DNA of 64,000 nt from the NCBI RefSeq assembly GCF_010384365.1, contig NZ_CP048397.1:5022001-5086000 (forward strand), read 5' to 3'. Both the position numbers and the translations under genes were made by a program. The notes under the pieces are model-generated. The model made no database searches. It had not been told where the DNA came from and saw only the letters and a list, made by a program, of their open reading frames with translations. Positions 25,010-32,882 of the stretch are shown here, piece after piece; position 1 is the stretch's first letter; each line of letters begins with the position of its first letter. The DNA is from Streptomyces sp. S4.7. Its GTDB lineage: Bacteria > Actinomycetota > Actinomycetes > Streptomycetales > Streptomycetaceae.

Positions 25010-26920
25010 TCAGCTCTCGGGCTGGGCGACCGCCGCGCGCGTACGGCGGCGGCGCGGCTTGGCCTCGGCGACGGGGGCGTCGGCCTCCGCCGCGGCGGTC
25101 TTCGCCGTCCCGGCCTCGACCGTTGCCTTGGCGCGCGTGCGGCGCCGGGGCTTGGTCTCGGTCTTCGTTCCGGTGTCGCCGTCGGTGACCACCGGCGCAA
25201 CCGGGGTCTCGACGGTGTCCACGGCCTCGACCGCGGGCTTGGCGGCGCGCGTACGACGACGGCGCGGCTTGGTGGCGACCTCGGTGTCGGCGTCGGCCCC
25301 GGGCTCGGCGAGCGGCTCGACGAACACGTCGGCCGCGGGAACCGCCACGGTCGTGGCGACCGCGTCGGCCGCCTCGGCGGGCACGCTCACGCGCGTACGC
25401 CGGCGACGACGCGGGACGCGCGGCTGCGTACCGTCCGTGCCCTCGGCGGTGTCGACCGCTTCGGTCGCCGCCGGAGCCGTCGCCGTCACCGTCTGCGCCT
25501 CACCGGCCTCCAGGGGAGTCCCGCCGCGCGTACGGCGGCGCTGCCGCGGCGTACGCGTACGTGCCGGGCGCTCCTCCTGCACGGAGGTGGACGTCCGCGC
25601 CGACGACGGACCGGCGGACTTACGGCCGCGGCCGCCCGTCTCGCCCAGGTCCTCGACCTGCTCCGCGGACAGACCGGCACGCGTCCGGTCCGTACGCGGC
25701 AGGATGCCCTTCGTCCCCGCGGGGATGCTGAGCTCCTCGAAGAGGTGCGGCGATGTCGAGTACGTCTCCGGCGGGTCAGGGAAGCCCAGGTCCAGCGCCT
25801 TGTTGATCAGCTGCCAGCGCGGGATGTCGTCCCAGTCGACCAGCGTCACGGCGATGCCGGACGCGCCCGCGCGGCCGGTGCGGCCGATGCGGTGGAGGTA
25901 GGTCTTCTCCTCCTCGGGCGACTGGTAGTTGATGACGTGCGTCACGCCCTCGACGTCGATACCGCGGGCGGCGACGTCGGTGCAGACCAGAACGTCCACC
26001 TTGCCGTTGCGGAACGCGCGCAGCGCCTGCTCACGCGCTCCCTGCCCCAGGTCACCGTGAACGGCGCCCGAGGCGAAGCCGCGCTGGGCGAGCTGGTCGG
26101 CGATGTCGGCGGCCGTGCGCTTCGTACGGCAGAAGATCATCGCGAGGCCGCGGCCCTCGGCCTGGAGGATGCGCGCGACCATCTCCGGCTTGTCCATGGA
26201 GTGGGCGCGGTAGACCCGCTGGGTGGTGTTGGCGACCGTCGCGCCCGCGTCGTCCGGGGACGTCGCGCTGATGTGCGTCGGCTGCGACATGTAGCGGCGG
26301 GCGAGACCGATGACCGCGCCCGGCATGGTGGCCGAGAACAGCATCGTCTGGCGCTTCGCCGGCAGCAGCTGGATGATCCGCTCGACGTCGGGCAGGAAGC
26401 CCAGGTCGAGCATCTCGTCGGCCTCGTCGAGAACGAGTCCGCGCACGTGCGACAGGTCGAGCTTGCGCTGGCCCGCCAGGTCGAGAAGCCGGCCGGGAGT
26501 GCCGACGACGACGTCGACGCCCTTCTTCAGGGCCTCGACCTGCGGCTCGTAGGCACGGCCGCCGTAGATCGCCAGCACGCGTACGTTGCGCACCTTGCCG
26601 GCGGTCTGGAGGTCATTGGTGACCTGCTGGCACAGCTCGCGGGTGGGGACGACCACGAGGGCCTGCGGGGCGTTGGTGAGCAGCTCGGGGACGGCCCGGC
26701 CCGCCTCGACGTCGGCGGGGACGGTGACGCGCTCCAGGAGCGGCAGGCCGAAGCCCAGCGTCTTGCCGGTGCCGGTCTTGGCCTGGCCGATCACGTCCTT
26801 GCCGGACAGCGCGACCGGGAGGGTCATCTCTTGGATGGGGAACGGAGACACGATGCCGACGGCTTCAAGCGCTTCGGCTGTCTCGGGGAGGATTCCGAGG
26901 TCTCGGAAAGTCGTAGTCAG
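25010..26920 (-). CDS. DEAD-box ATP-dependent RNA helicase with Arg-rich C-terminal repeats
   Basis: The product is about 636 aa. Helicase motifs are complete: Q motif FPIQEMT (about 26), AKTGTGKT (about 47), PTRELC, DEADEML (about 158), LFSATMPG (about 190), and HRIGRTGRAG (about 352). The C-terminal 200 residues are disordered and contain five copies of an Arg cluster of the form PRRRRTR, probably for RNA binding. Start choice: the family-like sequence TTTFRDLGI begins directly after a CTG codon at 26920, preceded by AAGAGGC. An in-frame GTG at 26977 would add 19 residues unlike the family. Homologue of mycobacterial rhlE (Rv3211), with the ferritin-like gene beside it as in mycobacteria. 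It unwinds RNA duplexes in ribosome assembly or cold response. Confidence 0.92.
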   Translation of the reverse strand: MTTTFRDLGILPETAEALEAVGIVSPFPIQEMTLPVALSGKDVIGQAKTGTGKTLGFGLPLLERVTVPADVEAGRAVPELLTNAPQALVVVPTRELCQQVTNDLQTAGKVRNVRVLAIYGGRAYEPQVEALKKGVDVVVGTPGRLLDLAGQRKLDLSHVRGLVLDEADEMLDLGFLPDVERIIQLLPAKRQTMLFSATMPGAVIGLARRYMSQPTHISATSPDDAGATVANTTQRVYRAHSMDKPEMVARILQAEGRGLAMIFCRTKRTAADIADQLAQRGFASGAVHGDLGQGAREQALRAFRNGKVDVLVCTDVAARGIDVEGVTHVINYQSPEEEKTYLHRIGRTGRAGASGIAVTLVDWDDIPRWQLINKALDLGFPDPPETYSTSPHLFEELSIPAGTKGILPRTDRTRAGLSAEQVEDLGETGGRGRKSAGPSSARTSTSVQEERPARTRTPRQRRRTRGGTPLEAGEAQTVTATAPAATEAVDTAEGTDGTQPRVPRRRRRTRVSVPAEAADAVATTVAVPAADVFVEPLAEPGADADTEVATKPRRRRTRAAKPAVEAVDTVETPVAPVVTDGDTGTKTETKPRRRTRAKATVEAGTAKTAAAEADAPVAEAKPRRRRTRAAVAQPES

Positions 26921-27333
26921 GGTGCTGCCTCTTCTGTGAGACGCGACGCGAGGCGAACGCTGGGGGTCGTACCGCACCTGGGTACTCGGCCGGCCGTGGA
27001 TTGGCCGGATGGCGCGGGACCACTGCCGTCGCTCGAGCGCTCGTGCCGCTGAGGGGGCCCCTCATCTGCGGTCATACGCAGCTGTGCGTACGGTCCGCGC
27101 GGAGGGCGGTCGGGGTCGGAGCCGATCGGGCCACCGACCGGGCATCCTCATGAGGCCTGTCCGGGACAGATCTCCCGGTCAAACACTGCGATGACCCACC
27201 GAATACTCGGCAGGCGCATTACCACTGTACCCCGGATTCGCGCATGTGTGTTGGACGAATTCGTCGGAACGGTATGAGAGCAGTCTCTGACCAGGCCCTT
27301 ACGCGGTGCGCGGAGCGGGCTATTGTGCGCTCC
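26921..27333. other. 413-bp divergent intergenic region
   Basis: It separates the DEAD-box helicase from the ferritin-like gene. Visible items are the -10 box at 27321, a near-palindrome GAGGGGGCCCCTC at 27051-27063, and a GCTCGAGCGCTCG stretch at about 27031-27043. No convincing gene is present. Much of it is probably the 5' leader of the helicase mRNA. Confidence 0.45.
27321..27326 (+). promoter_or_regulatory. -10 box of a probable leaderless transcript
   Basis: TATTGT ends 7 nt before the ATG at 27334. No ribosome site is present. Confidence 0.45.
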
Positions 27334-28092
27334 ATGGAGACGTCTGACAACGCCACTGCCCCTGAGTCCTCACCCGGATCCGCGCCCGCGGAACTCACCG
27401 GGATCGCCGCCCAGGACTGGGCGGCGGCCTCCGCCGATCCGAAGTACCGGGCCGCGGTCGTGGATCTGCTGGGAGCGCTCGCCTACGGCGAACTGGCGGC
27501 TTTCGAGCGGCTCGCCGAGGACGCCAAACTCGCGCCGACCCTGGACGACAAGGCGGAACTCGCGAAGATGGCCTCCGCCGAATTCCACCATTTCGAGAGG
27601 CTGCGCGACCGGCTCGGCGAAATCGACGCCGATCCCACGGGCGCCATGGACCCCTTCGCCGCCGCGCTGGACGACTTCCACCGCCAGACCGCGCCGTCGG
27701 ACTGGCTGGAGGGCCTGGTCAAGGCGTATGTGGGCGACTCGATCGCCAGTGACTTCTACCGCGAGGTCGCCGCGCGGCTGGACTCCGACACCCGCGGTCT
27801 GGTGCTCGCTGTGCTCGATGACACAGGCCACGGCAATTTCGCCGTCGAGAAGGTCCGGGCGGCGATCGAGGCCGAGCCGAGGGTCGGCGGGCGCCTCGCG
27901 CTGTGGGCGCGGCGGCTGATGGGCGAGGCGCTGTCGCAGGCGCAGCGTGTGGTGGCCGACCGCGACGCGCTCTCGACGATGCTGGTGGGCGGGGTCGCGG
28001 ACGGGTTCGACCTGGCCGAGGTCGGCCGGATGTTCTCGCGCATCACCGAGGCGCACACCAAGCGGATGGCGGCGCTGGGGCTGGCGGCCTGA
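27334..28092 (+). CDS. Ferritin-like fold protein (MiaE-like)
   Basis: The product is 252 aa from the ATG at 27334, chosen by -10 spacing. Four helices carry carboxylate/His metal ligands in the diiron pattern: GELAAFERL (about 53), EFHHFERL (about 85), DSIASDFYREV (about 140) and GHGNFAVEKV (about 168). The family has been compared with the tRNA hydroxylase MiaE, but activity is not established. A homologue (Rv3210c) adjoins the DEAD-box helicase in M. tuberculosis. It is cytoplasmic. It converges on a small membrane protein gene 40 nt downstream. Confidence 0.78.
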   Translation: METSDNATAPESSPGSAPAELTGIAAQDWAAASADPKYRAAVVDLLGALAYGELAAFERLAEDAKLAPTLDDKAELAKMASAEFHHFERLRDRLGEIDADPTGAMDPFAAALDDFHRQTAPSDWLEGLVKAYVGDSIASDFYREVAARLDSDTRGLVLAVLDDTGHGNFAVEKVRAAIEAEPRVGGRLALWARRLMGEALSQAQRVVADRDALSTMLVGGVADGFDLAEVGRMFSRITEAHTKRMAALGLAA

Positions 28093-28131
28093 GGCTTCTC
28101 TGTCTGAGGCGGTCCGCCCGCGGCCGGGGCG

Positions 28132-28401
28132 TCAGGAAGGCATCGGCCGGCGCAGACCGTGGCCCGCGGGGCGGAGCAGCAGTGAGAGCAGGACCGCCCC
28201 GACGGCCACCGCGCCGATCAGCGTCGCGACCGCATGACCGGGGCCGAGCGCCGCGTGCGTGAGCACCGCGCCGAACAGGGAGCCCAGGGATCCCGCGGCG
28301 AGCACGAGGCGGCGGGACGGGAGGCGGTGGGGCAGTCGCTGGAGAGCGGCCCAGGAGGCACCGAGTCCGAGCAGGATCGCACCGAGAGCTTCCAAGATCA
28401 C
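28132..28401 (-). CDS. Small integral membrane protein
   Basis: The product is 89 aa from the GTG at 28401, with GAGGTG upstream. Three hydrophobic segments are visible (about 1-20, 31-52, 57-78), separated by short basic loops such as RLPHRLPSRR. No known family is recognised, and no partner gene is evident; DUF3107 lies upstream on the same strand beyond a very strong hairpin. Confidence 0.6.
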   Translation of the reverse strand: MILEALGAILLGLGASWAALQRLPHRLPSRRLVLAAGSLGSLFGAVLTHAALGPGHAVATLIGAVAVGAVLLSLLLRPAGHGLRRPMPS

Positions 28402-28493
28402 TGCTGTTCACCTCACGAGGCGCGGCGGGCAATTCGGTCGTAGCCCGGTCTACCCGGAGTGTGCGCGGAGCAACCCTCCGCGATCCGAAGAGA

Positions 28494-28543
28494 CGACGAA
28501 GGAGTGGCCCGGCGGGAGATCCCGCCGGGCCACTCCTTCGTCG
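28494..28543. terminator. Very long perfect hairpin terminator
   Basis: A 23-bp perfect stem (28494-28516 with 28521-28543; core GGCCCGGCGGG/CCCGCCGGGCC) has an AGAT loop. It follows the DUF3107 stop (28574) on the minus strand. Confidence 0.88.
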
Positions 28544-28573
28544 CCGTGGTGCTGTTCGGTCGGACTTGGCCGC

Positions 28574-28801
28574 CTAGAGAGTGCCGAAGCCCACTCGTCG
28601 TGTCGTCGGCTCGCCGATCTCCACGTACGCGATCCGTTCGGCCGGTACGAGCACCTTCCGCCCCTTCTCGTCCGTGAGGCTGAGCAGCTTCGCCTTGCCG
28701 GCGAGTGCGTCGCCGACGGCGCTCTCGACCTCCTCGGCGGACTGCCCGCTCTCCAGAACGATCTCGCGGGGCGTGTGCTGCACGCCGATCTTGACCTCCA
28801 C
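28574..28801 (-). CDS. DUF3107 family small protein
   Basis: The product is 75 aa from the GTG at 28801, with GAGGGA upstream. It begins MEVKIGVQHTPREIVLES and ends RRVGFGTL; this is the complete DUF3107 domain, with the ATP-synthase-epsilon-like sentence VLVPAERIAYVEIG. The M. tuberculosis counterpart is Rv3208A (TB9.4), next to a TetR gene as here. The function is unknown; it is small, acidic and cytoplasmic. It is read away from the TetR gene's end, with 124 nt between them. Confidence 0.92.
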   Translation of the reverse strand: MEVKIGVQHTPREIVLESGQSAEEVESAVGDALAGKAKLLSLTDEKGRKVLVPAERIAYVEIGEPTTRRVGFGTL

Positions 28802-28925
28802 CGCTATGTCCCTCCGAACGGTCGGTGCGTTGCGCGGTCAACCGCGCGGTACCCAGCACACATTAGCCCGGCGGGACGATGCTCAGGACGGTGGCGGGGC
28901 ACGCCCGCAGCGAACACGGACCGGG

Positions 28926-29576
28926 TCAGGCGCCCGGGTGCTGCTCGCTGCCGTGCAGCGGGAATCCGGCGATGCCGCGCCAGGCAAGCGACGTGAGAAG
29001 TTCCACGGCCTTGTCGCGGGGGATGACCGATTCGCTGGAGAGCCAGTAGCGGGCCACCACCTGGGAGACACCGCCGAGCCCGACGGCCAGCATCATGGAC
29101 TCCTCCTTGGACAGGCCCGTGTCCGAGGCGATCACGTCGGAGATCGCCTCCGCGCACTGGAGCGCGACCCGGTCGACGCGCTCGCGCACGGCCGGCTCGT
29201 TCGTCAGGTCGGACTCGAAGACCAGCCGGAACGCGCCGCCCTCGTCCTCGACGTAGGCGAAGTACGCGTCCATCGTGGCCGCGACCCGGAGCTTGTTGTC
29301 CGTCGTCGACGCCAGTGCCGTGCGCACCGCGTGCAGCAGGGCCTCGCAGTGCTGGTCGAGCAGCGCCAGGTAGAGGTCCAGCTTTCCGGGGAAGTGCTGA
29401 TAGAGGACGGGCTTGCTGACTCCGGCCCGCTCCGCGATGTCGTCCATCGCCGCGGCGTGGTACCCCTGTGCGACGAAGACTTCCTGAGCCGCGCCCAGAA
29501 GCTGATTGCGTCGAGCGCGGCGTGGCAGGCGCGTGCCTCGCGGGCGCGCCGCCTCGGTCTGCTCTATGGCTGTCAC
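28926..29576 (-). CDS. TetR family transcriptional regulator
   Basis: The product is 216 aa from the GTG at 29576, which has GGAGG 6 nt upstream; a longer in-frame start would add 16 residues. The N-terminal helix-turn-helix (about 20-66) is canonical: AAQEVFVAQGYHAAAMDDIA, then AGVSKPVLYQHF and the PGKLDLYLALL tail. The ligand-binding part (about 70-210) is helical, of the type seen in the Rv3208 group. The ligand and target are not known. A 10-bp palindrome, CGGATATCCG at 29693-29702, about 117 nt upstream is a weak operator candidate. Confidence 0.88.
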   Translation of the reverse strand: MTAIEQTEAARPRGTRLPRRARRNQLLGAAQEVFVAQGYHAAAMDDIAERAGVSKPVLYQHFPGKLDLYLALLDQHCEALLHAVRTALASTTDNKLRVAATMDAYFAYVEDEGGAFRLVFESDLTNEPAVRERVDRVALQCAEAISDVIASDTGLSKEESMMLAVGLGGVSQVVARYWLSSESVIPRDKAVELLTSLAWRGIAGFPLHGSEQHPGA

Positions 29577-29775
29577 GCCGCCTCCCAGAATCGTTTCCGT
29601 GCGCGCTGTGCGCCGCCTTGCCATCGTACTTTTGGGTATCCCGGCTGTGCGTGGTCAGGTCGCAGAATTTCACGGACCGGACGGTCGGGGGCCGGATATC
29701 CGCCTGGCCTCGTATGCGGCGACGGAGAAAAGTATCCAATGCTGACAAAAGGCGAACCCGGTCCTGAGTACTCGC

Positions 29776-30030
29776 TCAGCGGTAGTCGTCCTCGTCGAGG
29801 GAGACGATACGCGCCTGTTCGGCGGCGTCCGCCTCGTCGGCCTCGGTCGTATCGAGGGGGGCGGGTGGATCGTCGCCCTCCGGCCGCACGTCCCGATGCT
29901 GCTCGGCGGCGTCGGCCTCCGGGGTCTCCTCGTCGATTTCATCGAGTTCACGGGAATCCGTCCCGGCGGTCCGATCTTCCTCGCCGGTGTCGTTCGGGAA
30001 TGTGTCCGGGCCGTTCGGGTCCGCCGGCAT
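29776..30030 (-). CDS. Small, highly acidic disordered protein
   Basis: The product is 84 aa from the ATG at 30030, which has a GAAAGGG site upstream. It is extremely rich in Asp and Glu (EIDEETPEADAAEQ, LDTTEADEADAAEQ) with an internal repeat of ADAAEQ, and ends SLDEDDYR. There is no hydrophobic core. It is typical of short streptomycete acidic proteins of unknown role. Its promoter region is shared with the divergent hydrolase gene. Confidence 0.6.
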   Translation of the reverse strand: MPADPNGPDTFPNDTGEEDRTAGTDSRELDEIDEETPEADAAEQHRDVRPEGDDPPAPLDTTEADEADAAEQARIVSLDEDDYR

Positions 30031-30180
30031 GGGGCGCCCTTTCCTTCTCCGGTCGTCTTCCGTCTTCCATTCGCGAAATGAGACGAATGGCAACGCCTAC
30101 TTACGAGGGTAGGAGGTCCGCACCCGTGGCGCTACGCGTCCTGTGACGGTGAACACGCGAACCGGCGCGTGATCGTCTCG

Positions 30181-30186
30181 TAACAT
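30181..30186 (+). promoter_or_regulatory. -10 box of a probable leaderless transcript
   Basis: TAACAT ends 7 nt before the ATG at 30194. No ribosome site is present. Confidence 0.45.
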
Positions 30187-30193
30187 TGCCCGC

Positions 30194-31270
30194 ATGTCTT
30201 CGACCGAGCTGCCGGAAACCCTCGCCGCCGCCGTCCCGCGCGTGAGTACCGTCCGGGTCGCCGAAGGTGAGCGGCTGCGTACGGTGGCCCTGCCGGGGCT
30301 GACCCTGAACGTGCGCTCACGGCCCCCGACGCGTGCCGGACTGCCGCGCGCCCTGTACGTGCACGGCCTCGGCGGCTCCTCGCAGAACTGGTCCGACCTG
30401 ATGCCGCTGCTGGCCGACGTGGTCGACGGCGAGGCGGTCGACCTGCCCGGCTTCGGGGACTCCCCGCCGCCGGAGGACCGCAACTACTCGCTCACCGCCC
30501 ACGCGCGGGCCGTGATCCGGCTCCTCGACGCGAGCGGCCGCGGCGCGGTGCATCTCCTCGGCAACTCCCTGGGCGGCGCCGTCGCGACCCGGATCGCCGC
30601 CGCCCGCCCCGACCTGGTGAGCACCCTCACCCTCGTCTCACCCGCGCTCCCCGAGATCCGCGTGCAGCGCAACGCCCTGCCGACCGCCCTGCTGGCCGTG
30701 CCCGGCGTCGCCGCGCTGTTCGGACGGATGACCCGCGAGTGGACGGCCGAGCAGCGCACTCGCGGGGTGATGGCGCTCTGTTACGGAGACCCCGGCCGGG
30801 TCTCGGAGGAAGGGCTGCGGCACGCCGTGGAGGAGATGGAGCGGCGGCAGGGTCTTCCGTACTTCTGGGAAGCGATGACCCGCTCCGCGCGGGGCATCGT
30901 CGACGCGTACACCCTCGGGGGGCAGCAGGGGCTGTGGCGGCAGGCCGAGCGGGTCCTCGCGCCGACGCTGCTCGTCTACGGAGGGCGGGATCAGCTTGTT
31001 TCGTACCGAATGGCACGAAAGGCGTCCGCCGTTTTCCGGGATTCGCGGCTCCTGACGCTTCCGGACGCCGGTCATGTTGCCATGATGGAGTACCCCGAGG
31101 TGGTCGCCGAGGCCGCGCGCGGTCTCATCCGGGAGTCCGACGCGGCGACGGGTGGGTCGCGGGGTGAGACGAACGACCGTGCCGACCGTAGCTACGGTAG
31201 AGGCGGCGCGGTCGTGAGTGCGGGCGACGGCGGCGGCAACGACAGCGACAACGACAGTGGCGGGAGCTGA
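30194..31270 (+). CDS. Alpha/beta-fold hydrolase
   Basis: The product is 358 aa. Motifs: YVHGLGGSSQNW (oxyanion region, about 54), GNSLGG nucleophile elbow (Ser about 121), Asp in YGGRDQLVS (about 265) and His in DAGHVAMMEYP (about 294). A cap domain lies at about 155-250. The last 45 residues are Gly/Asp/Ser-rich and disordered, which is unusual for the family. The enzyme is cytoplasmic with unknown substrate. The DUF3152 gene begins 8 nt after its stop, so the two are an operon. Confidence 0.85.
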   Translation: MSSTELPETLAAAVPRVSTVRVAEGERLRTVALPGLTLNVRSRPPTRAGLPRALYVHGLGGSSQNWSDLMPLLADVVDGEAVDLPGFGDSPPPEDRNYSLTAHARAVIRLLDASGRGAVHLLGNSLGGAVATRIAAARPDLVSTLTLVSPALPEIRVQRNALPTALLAVPGVAALFGRMTREWTAEQRTRGVMALCYGDPGRVSEEGLRHAVEEMERRQGLPYFWEAMTRSARGIVDAYTLGGQQGLWRQAERVLAPTLLVYGGRDQLVSYRMARKASAVFRDSRLLTLPDAGHVAMMEYPEVVAEAARGLIRESDAATGGSRGETNDRADRSYGRGGAVVSAGDGGGNDSDNDSGGS

Positions 31271-31278
31271 TCCTGGGC

Positions 31279-32673
31279 GTGGGACGACACAGCCGTAAAG
31301 GCCCCGCACCGCAGGGATCCGACAGCAAGAAGCGGGCCTCCACCGGAAGCGGCCCACCGGCCGGCCGGCGGGACGTGCCCGCCGCCCCGTCTCCCGGCGG
31401 ACGGGACCATGCCGCCCCACCGCCGTACGGCACCCCCGCGCACGGCGTGCCGCAGGTGCGCGGCGGACATCCCGAGCACCGCGAGCCGGGCGGCGGCTGG
31501 GGTCAGCAGCGCTACGGGGACGGGCAGGCCGGCGGATCGCCGGGGCCCCGGCACCCACAGCAGCCGCAGGGCCGGCAGCCGCGCCCGGCGCCGGCCGGAC
31601 AGCGCCAAGTGCCGGGACCACGCCGTGAGTTCATCGACGCCTTCGACGCGCCGCCCTCTCGTCACGGATCCGCCGCCGACGGTACGGACGTCGACTCCGC
31701 GCGCTGGCGGCCCGATCCGTACGCTCCCGTCACCGACTGGGACGACGAGAACAGCCGGCCCCGTGTGGGCTCCGCCGACGGCTCGGGCCGCGGCTTCGAC
31801 CACGACGACGGTGAGGCCGCTCCGGACGCCGACGGCGACGGGGAGCGGCCCGCCAAGGGCGCTCTCGGCCGCACCTTCACCGGGATCGCCGCGGCGGCCG
31901 TGACCACGGTGCTCGTCGTCGTGGTGGCCGGTCAGGTCACCGACCGCGGGGAACAACGGGCCGGCGCGCAGCCCTCCGGCGGACTCGCCCGCGACGGCGA
32001 GGGCGCCGCCTCGCGCTCGGACGGCAGGCCGACACCGAAGGAGTCCGCCGCCGACGCCCCGGCGCTGCCGCCCACCTACAACCAGTTGATGACCAGGCAG
32101 TTCCCGCTGGCCGCCGACCTCAAGGGCTCGGGCGAGTTCGAGGCGGTGCCCGGACTGGCGAAGGCGCCCGGCGAGGGCCGCAAGATCCGCTACCGGATCG
32201 ATGTCGAGAAGGGCCTCGGCCTCGACCGGAACCTGTTCGCCGACGCCGTGCAGAAGACCCTCAACGACGACCGGAGCTGGGCCCACGACGGGGCCATGAC
32301 CTTCGAGCGGATCGCCAGTGGCTCGCCCGACTTCGTGATAACCCTCGCCAGTCCCGGGACCACGGCCGAGTGGTGCGCCAAGTCCGGACTGGACACCACC
32401 GTCGACAACGTGTCCTGCGACTCCGCCGCGACCGACCGCGTCATGATCAACGCGTTCCGCTGGGCGCAGGGGGCCAAGACGTACGGCCCCAAGGCGATGC
32501 TCGCCTACCGGCAGATGCTGATCAACCACGAGATCGGGCACCGGCTCGGGCACGACCACGTGAGCTGCCGGACGCCGGGCTCGCTCGCCCCGGTGATGCA
32601 GCAGCAGACCAAGACGCTGGAGCTCGACGGCGTCAAGTGCAAGCCCAACCCCTGGGTGTTCCCCGGCAGTTGA
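31279..32673 (+). CDS. DUF3152 membrane protein with metallopeptidase-like motif
   Basis: The product is 464 aa from the GTG at 31279. Residues 1-185 are a Pro/Gly/Arg-rich cytoplasmic region. One transmembrane segment lies at about 203-222 (GIAAAAVTTVLVVVVAGQV). The extracellular DUF3152 domain (about 265-464) contains NHEIGHRLGHDH, an HExxH-type zinc-protease motif with a third His ligand, and four cysteines that may pair. DUF3152 proteins are classed with metallopeptidase-like folds. The homologue is Rv3207c in M. tuberculosis, near moeZ as here. It is likely a cell-surface protease of unknown target. Confidence 0.85.
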   Translation: MGRHSRKGPAPQGSDSKKRASTGSGPPAGRRDVPAAPSPGGRDHAAPPPYGTPAHGVPQVRGGHPEHREPGGGWGQQRYGDGQAGGSPGPRHPQQPQGRQPRPAPAGQRQVPGPRREFIDAFDAPPSRHGSAADGTDVDSARWRPDPYAPVTDWDDENSRPRVGSADGSGRGFDHDDGEAAPDADGDGERPAKGALGRTFTGIAAAAVTTVLVVVVAGQVTDRGEQRAGAQPSGGLARDGEGAASRSDGRPTPKESAADAPALPPTYNQLMTRQFPLAADLKGSGEFEAVPGLAKAPGEGRKIRYRIDVEKGLGLDRNLFADAVQKTLNDDRSWAHDGAMTFERIASGSPDFVITLASPGTTAEWCAKSGLDTTVDNVSCDSAATDRVMINAFRWAQGAKTYGPKAMLAYRQMLINHEIGHRLGHDHVSCRTPGSLAPVMQQQTKTLELDGVKCKPNPWVFPGS

Positions 32674-32715
32674 GGCATCGGCCGCAGCTTTACGCAGCGT
32701 GACCGAATGATCCCT

Positions 32716-32738
32716 TATCGCGACAGAACGCTATCGCG
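32716..32738. repeat. TATCGCG direct repeat upstream of the glycosyltransferase operon
   Basis: TATCGCG occurs at 32716-32722 and 32732-32738, 16 bp from start to start (about one and a half helix turns), in a local AT-rich patch some 145-165 bp before the glycosyltransferase start. It may be a tandem binding site for a regulator of the operon; no known consensus is matched. Confidence 0.35.
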
Positions 32739-32882
32739 GTGGGAAAGTTACGTGCATTCACCCCTTCTGGTGGTGCGACGGACAACCGTCCGCCGTTCCA
32801 CCGTCATGTCCGCTTACGGTCGTCCCGCTGCGAGTCGTCGATCCAACGGCGGCTTCCCACAAGGCGGATCGGGGGTGTGCTC

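Noticed and set aside
25010..25560. Repeated gcgcgtacg-type strings suggesting a repeat array or CRISPR
   Set aside because: They encode the Arg clusters of the helicase tail; spacing and sequence vary and no spacer structure exists.
24278..27052. Open frame of 924 codons on the + strand
   Set aside because: It is antisense to the alpha/beta hydrolase and DEAD-box helicase, both with complete family motifs.
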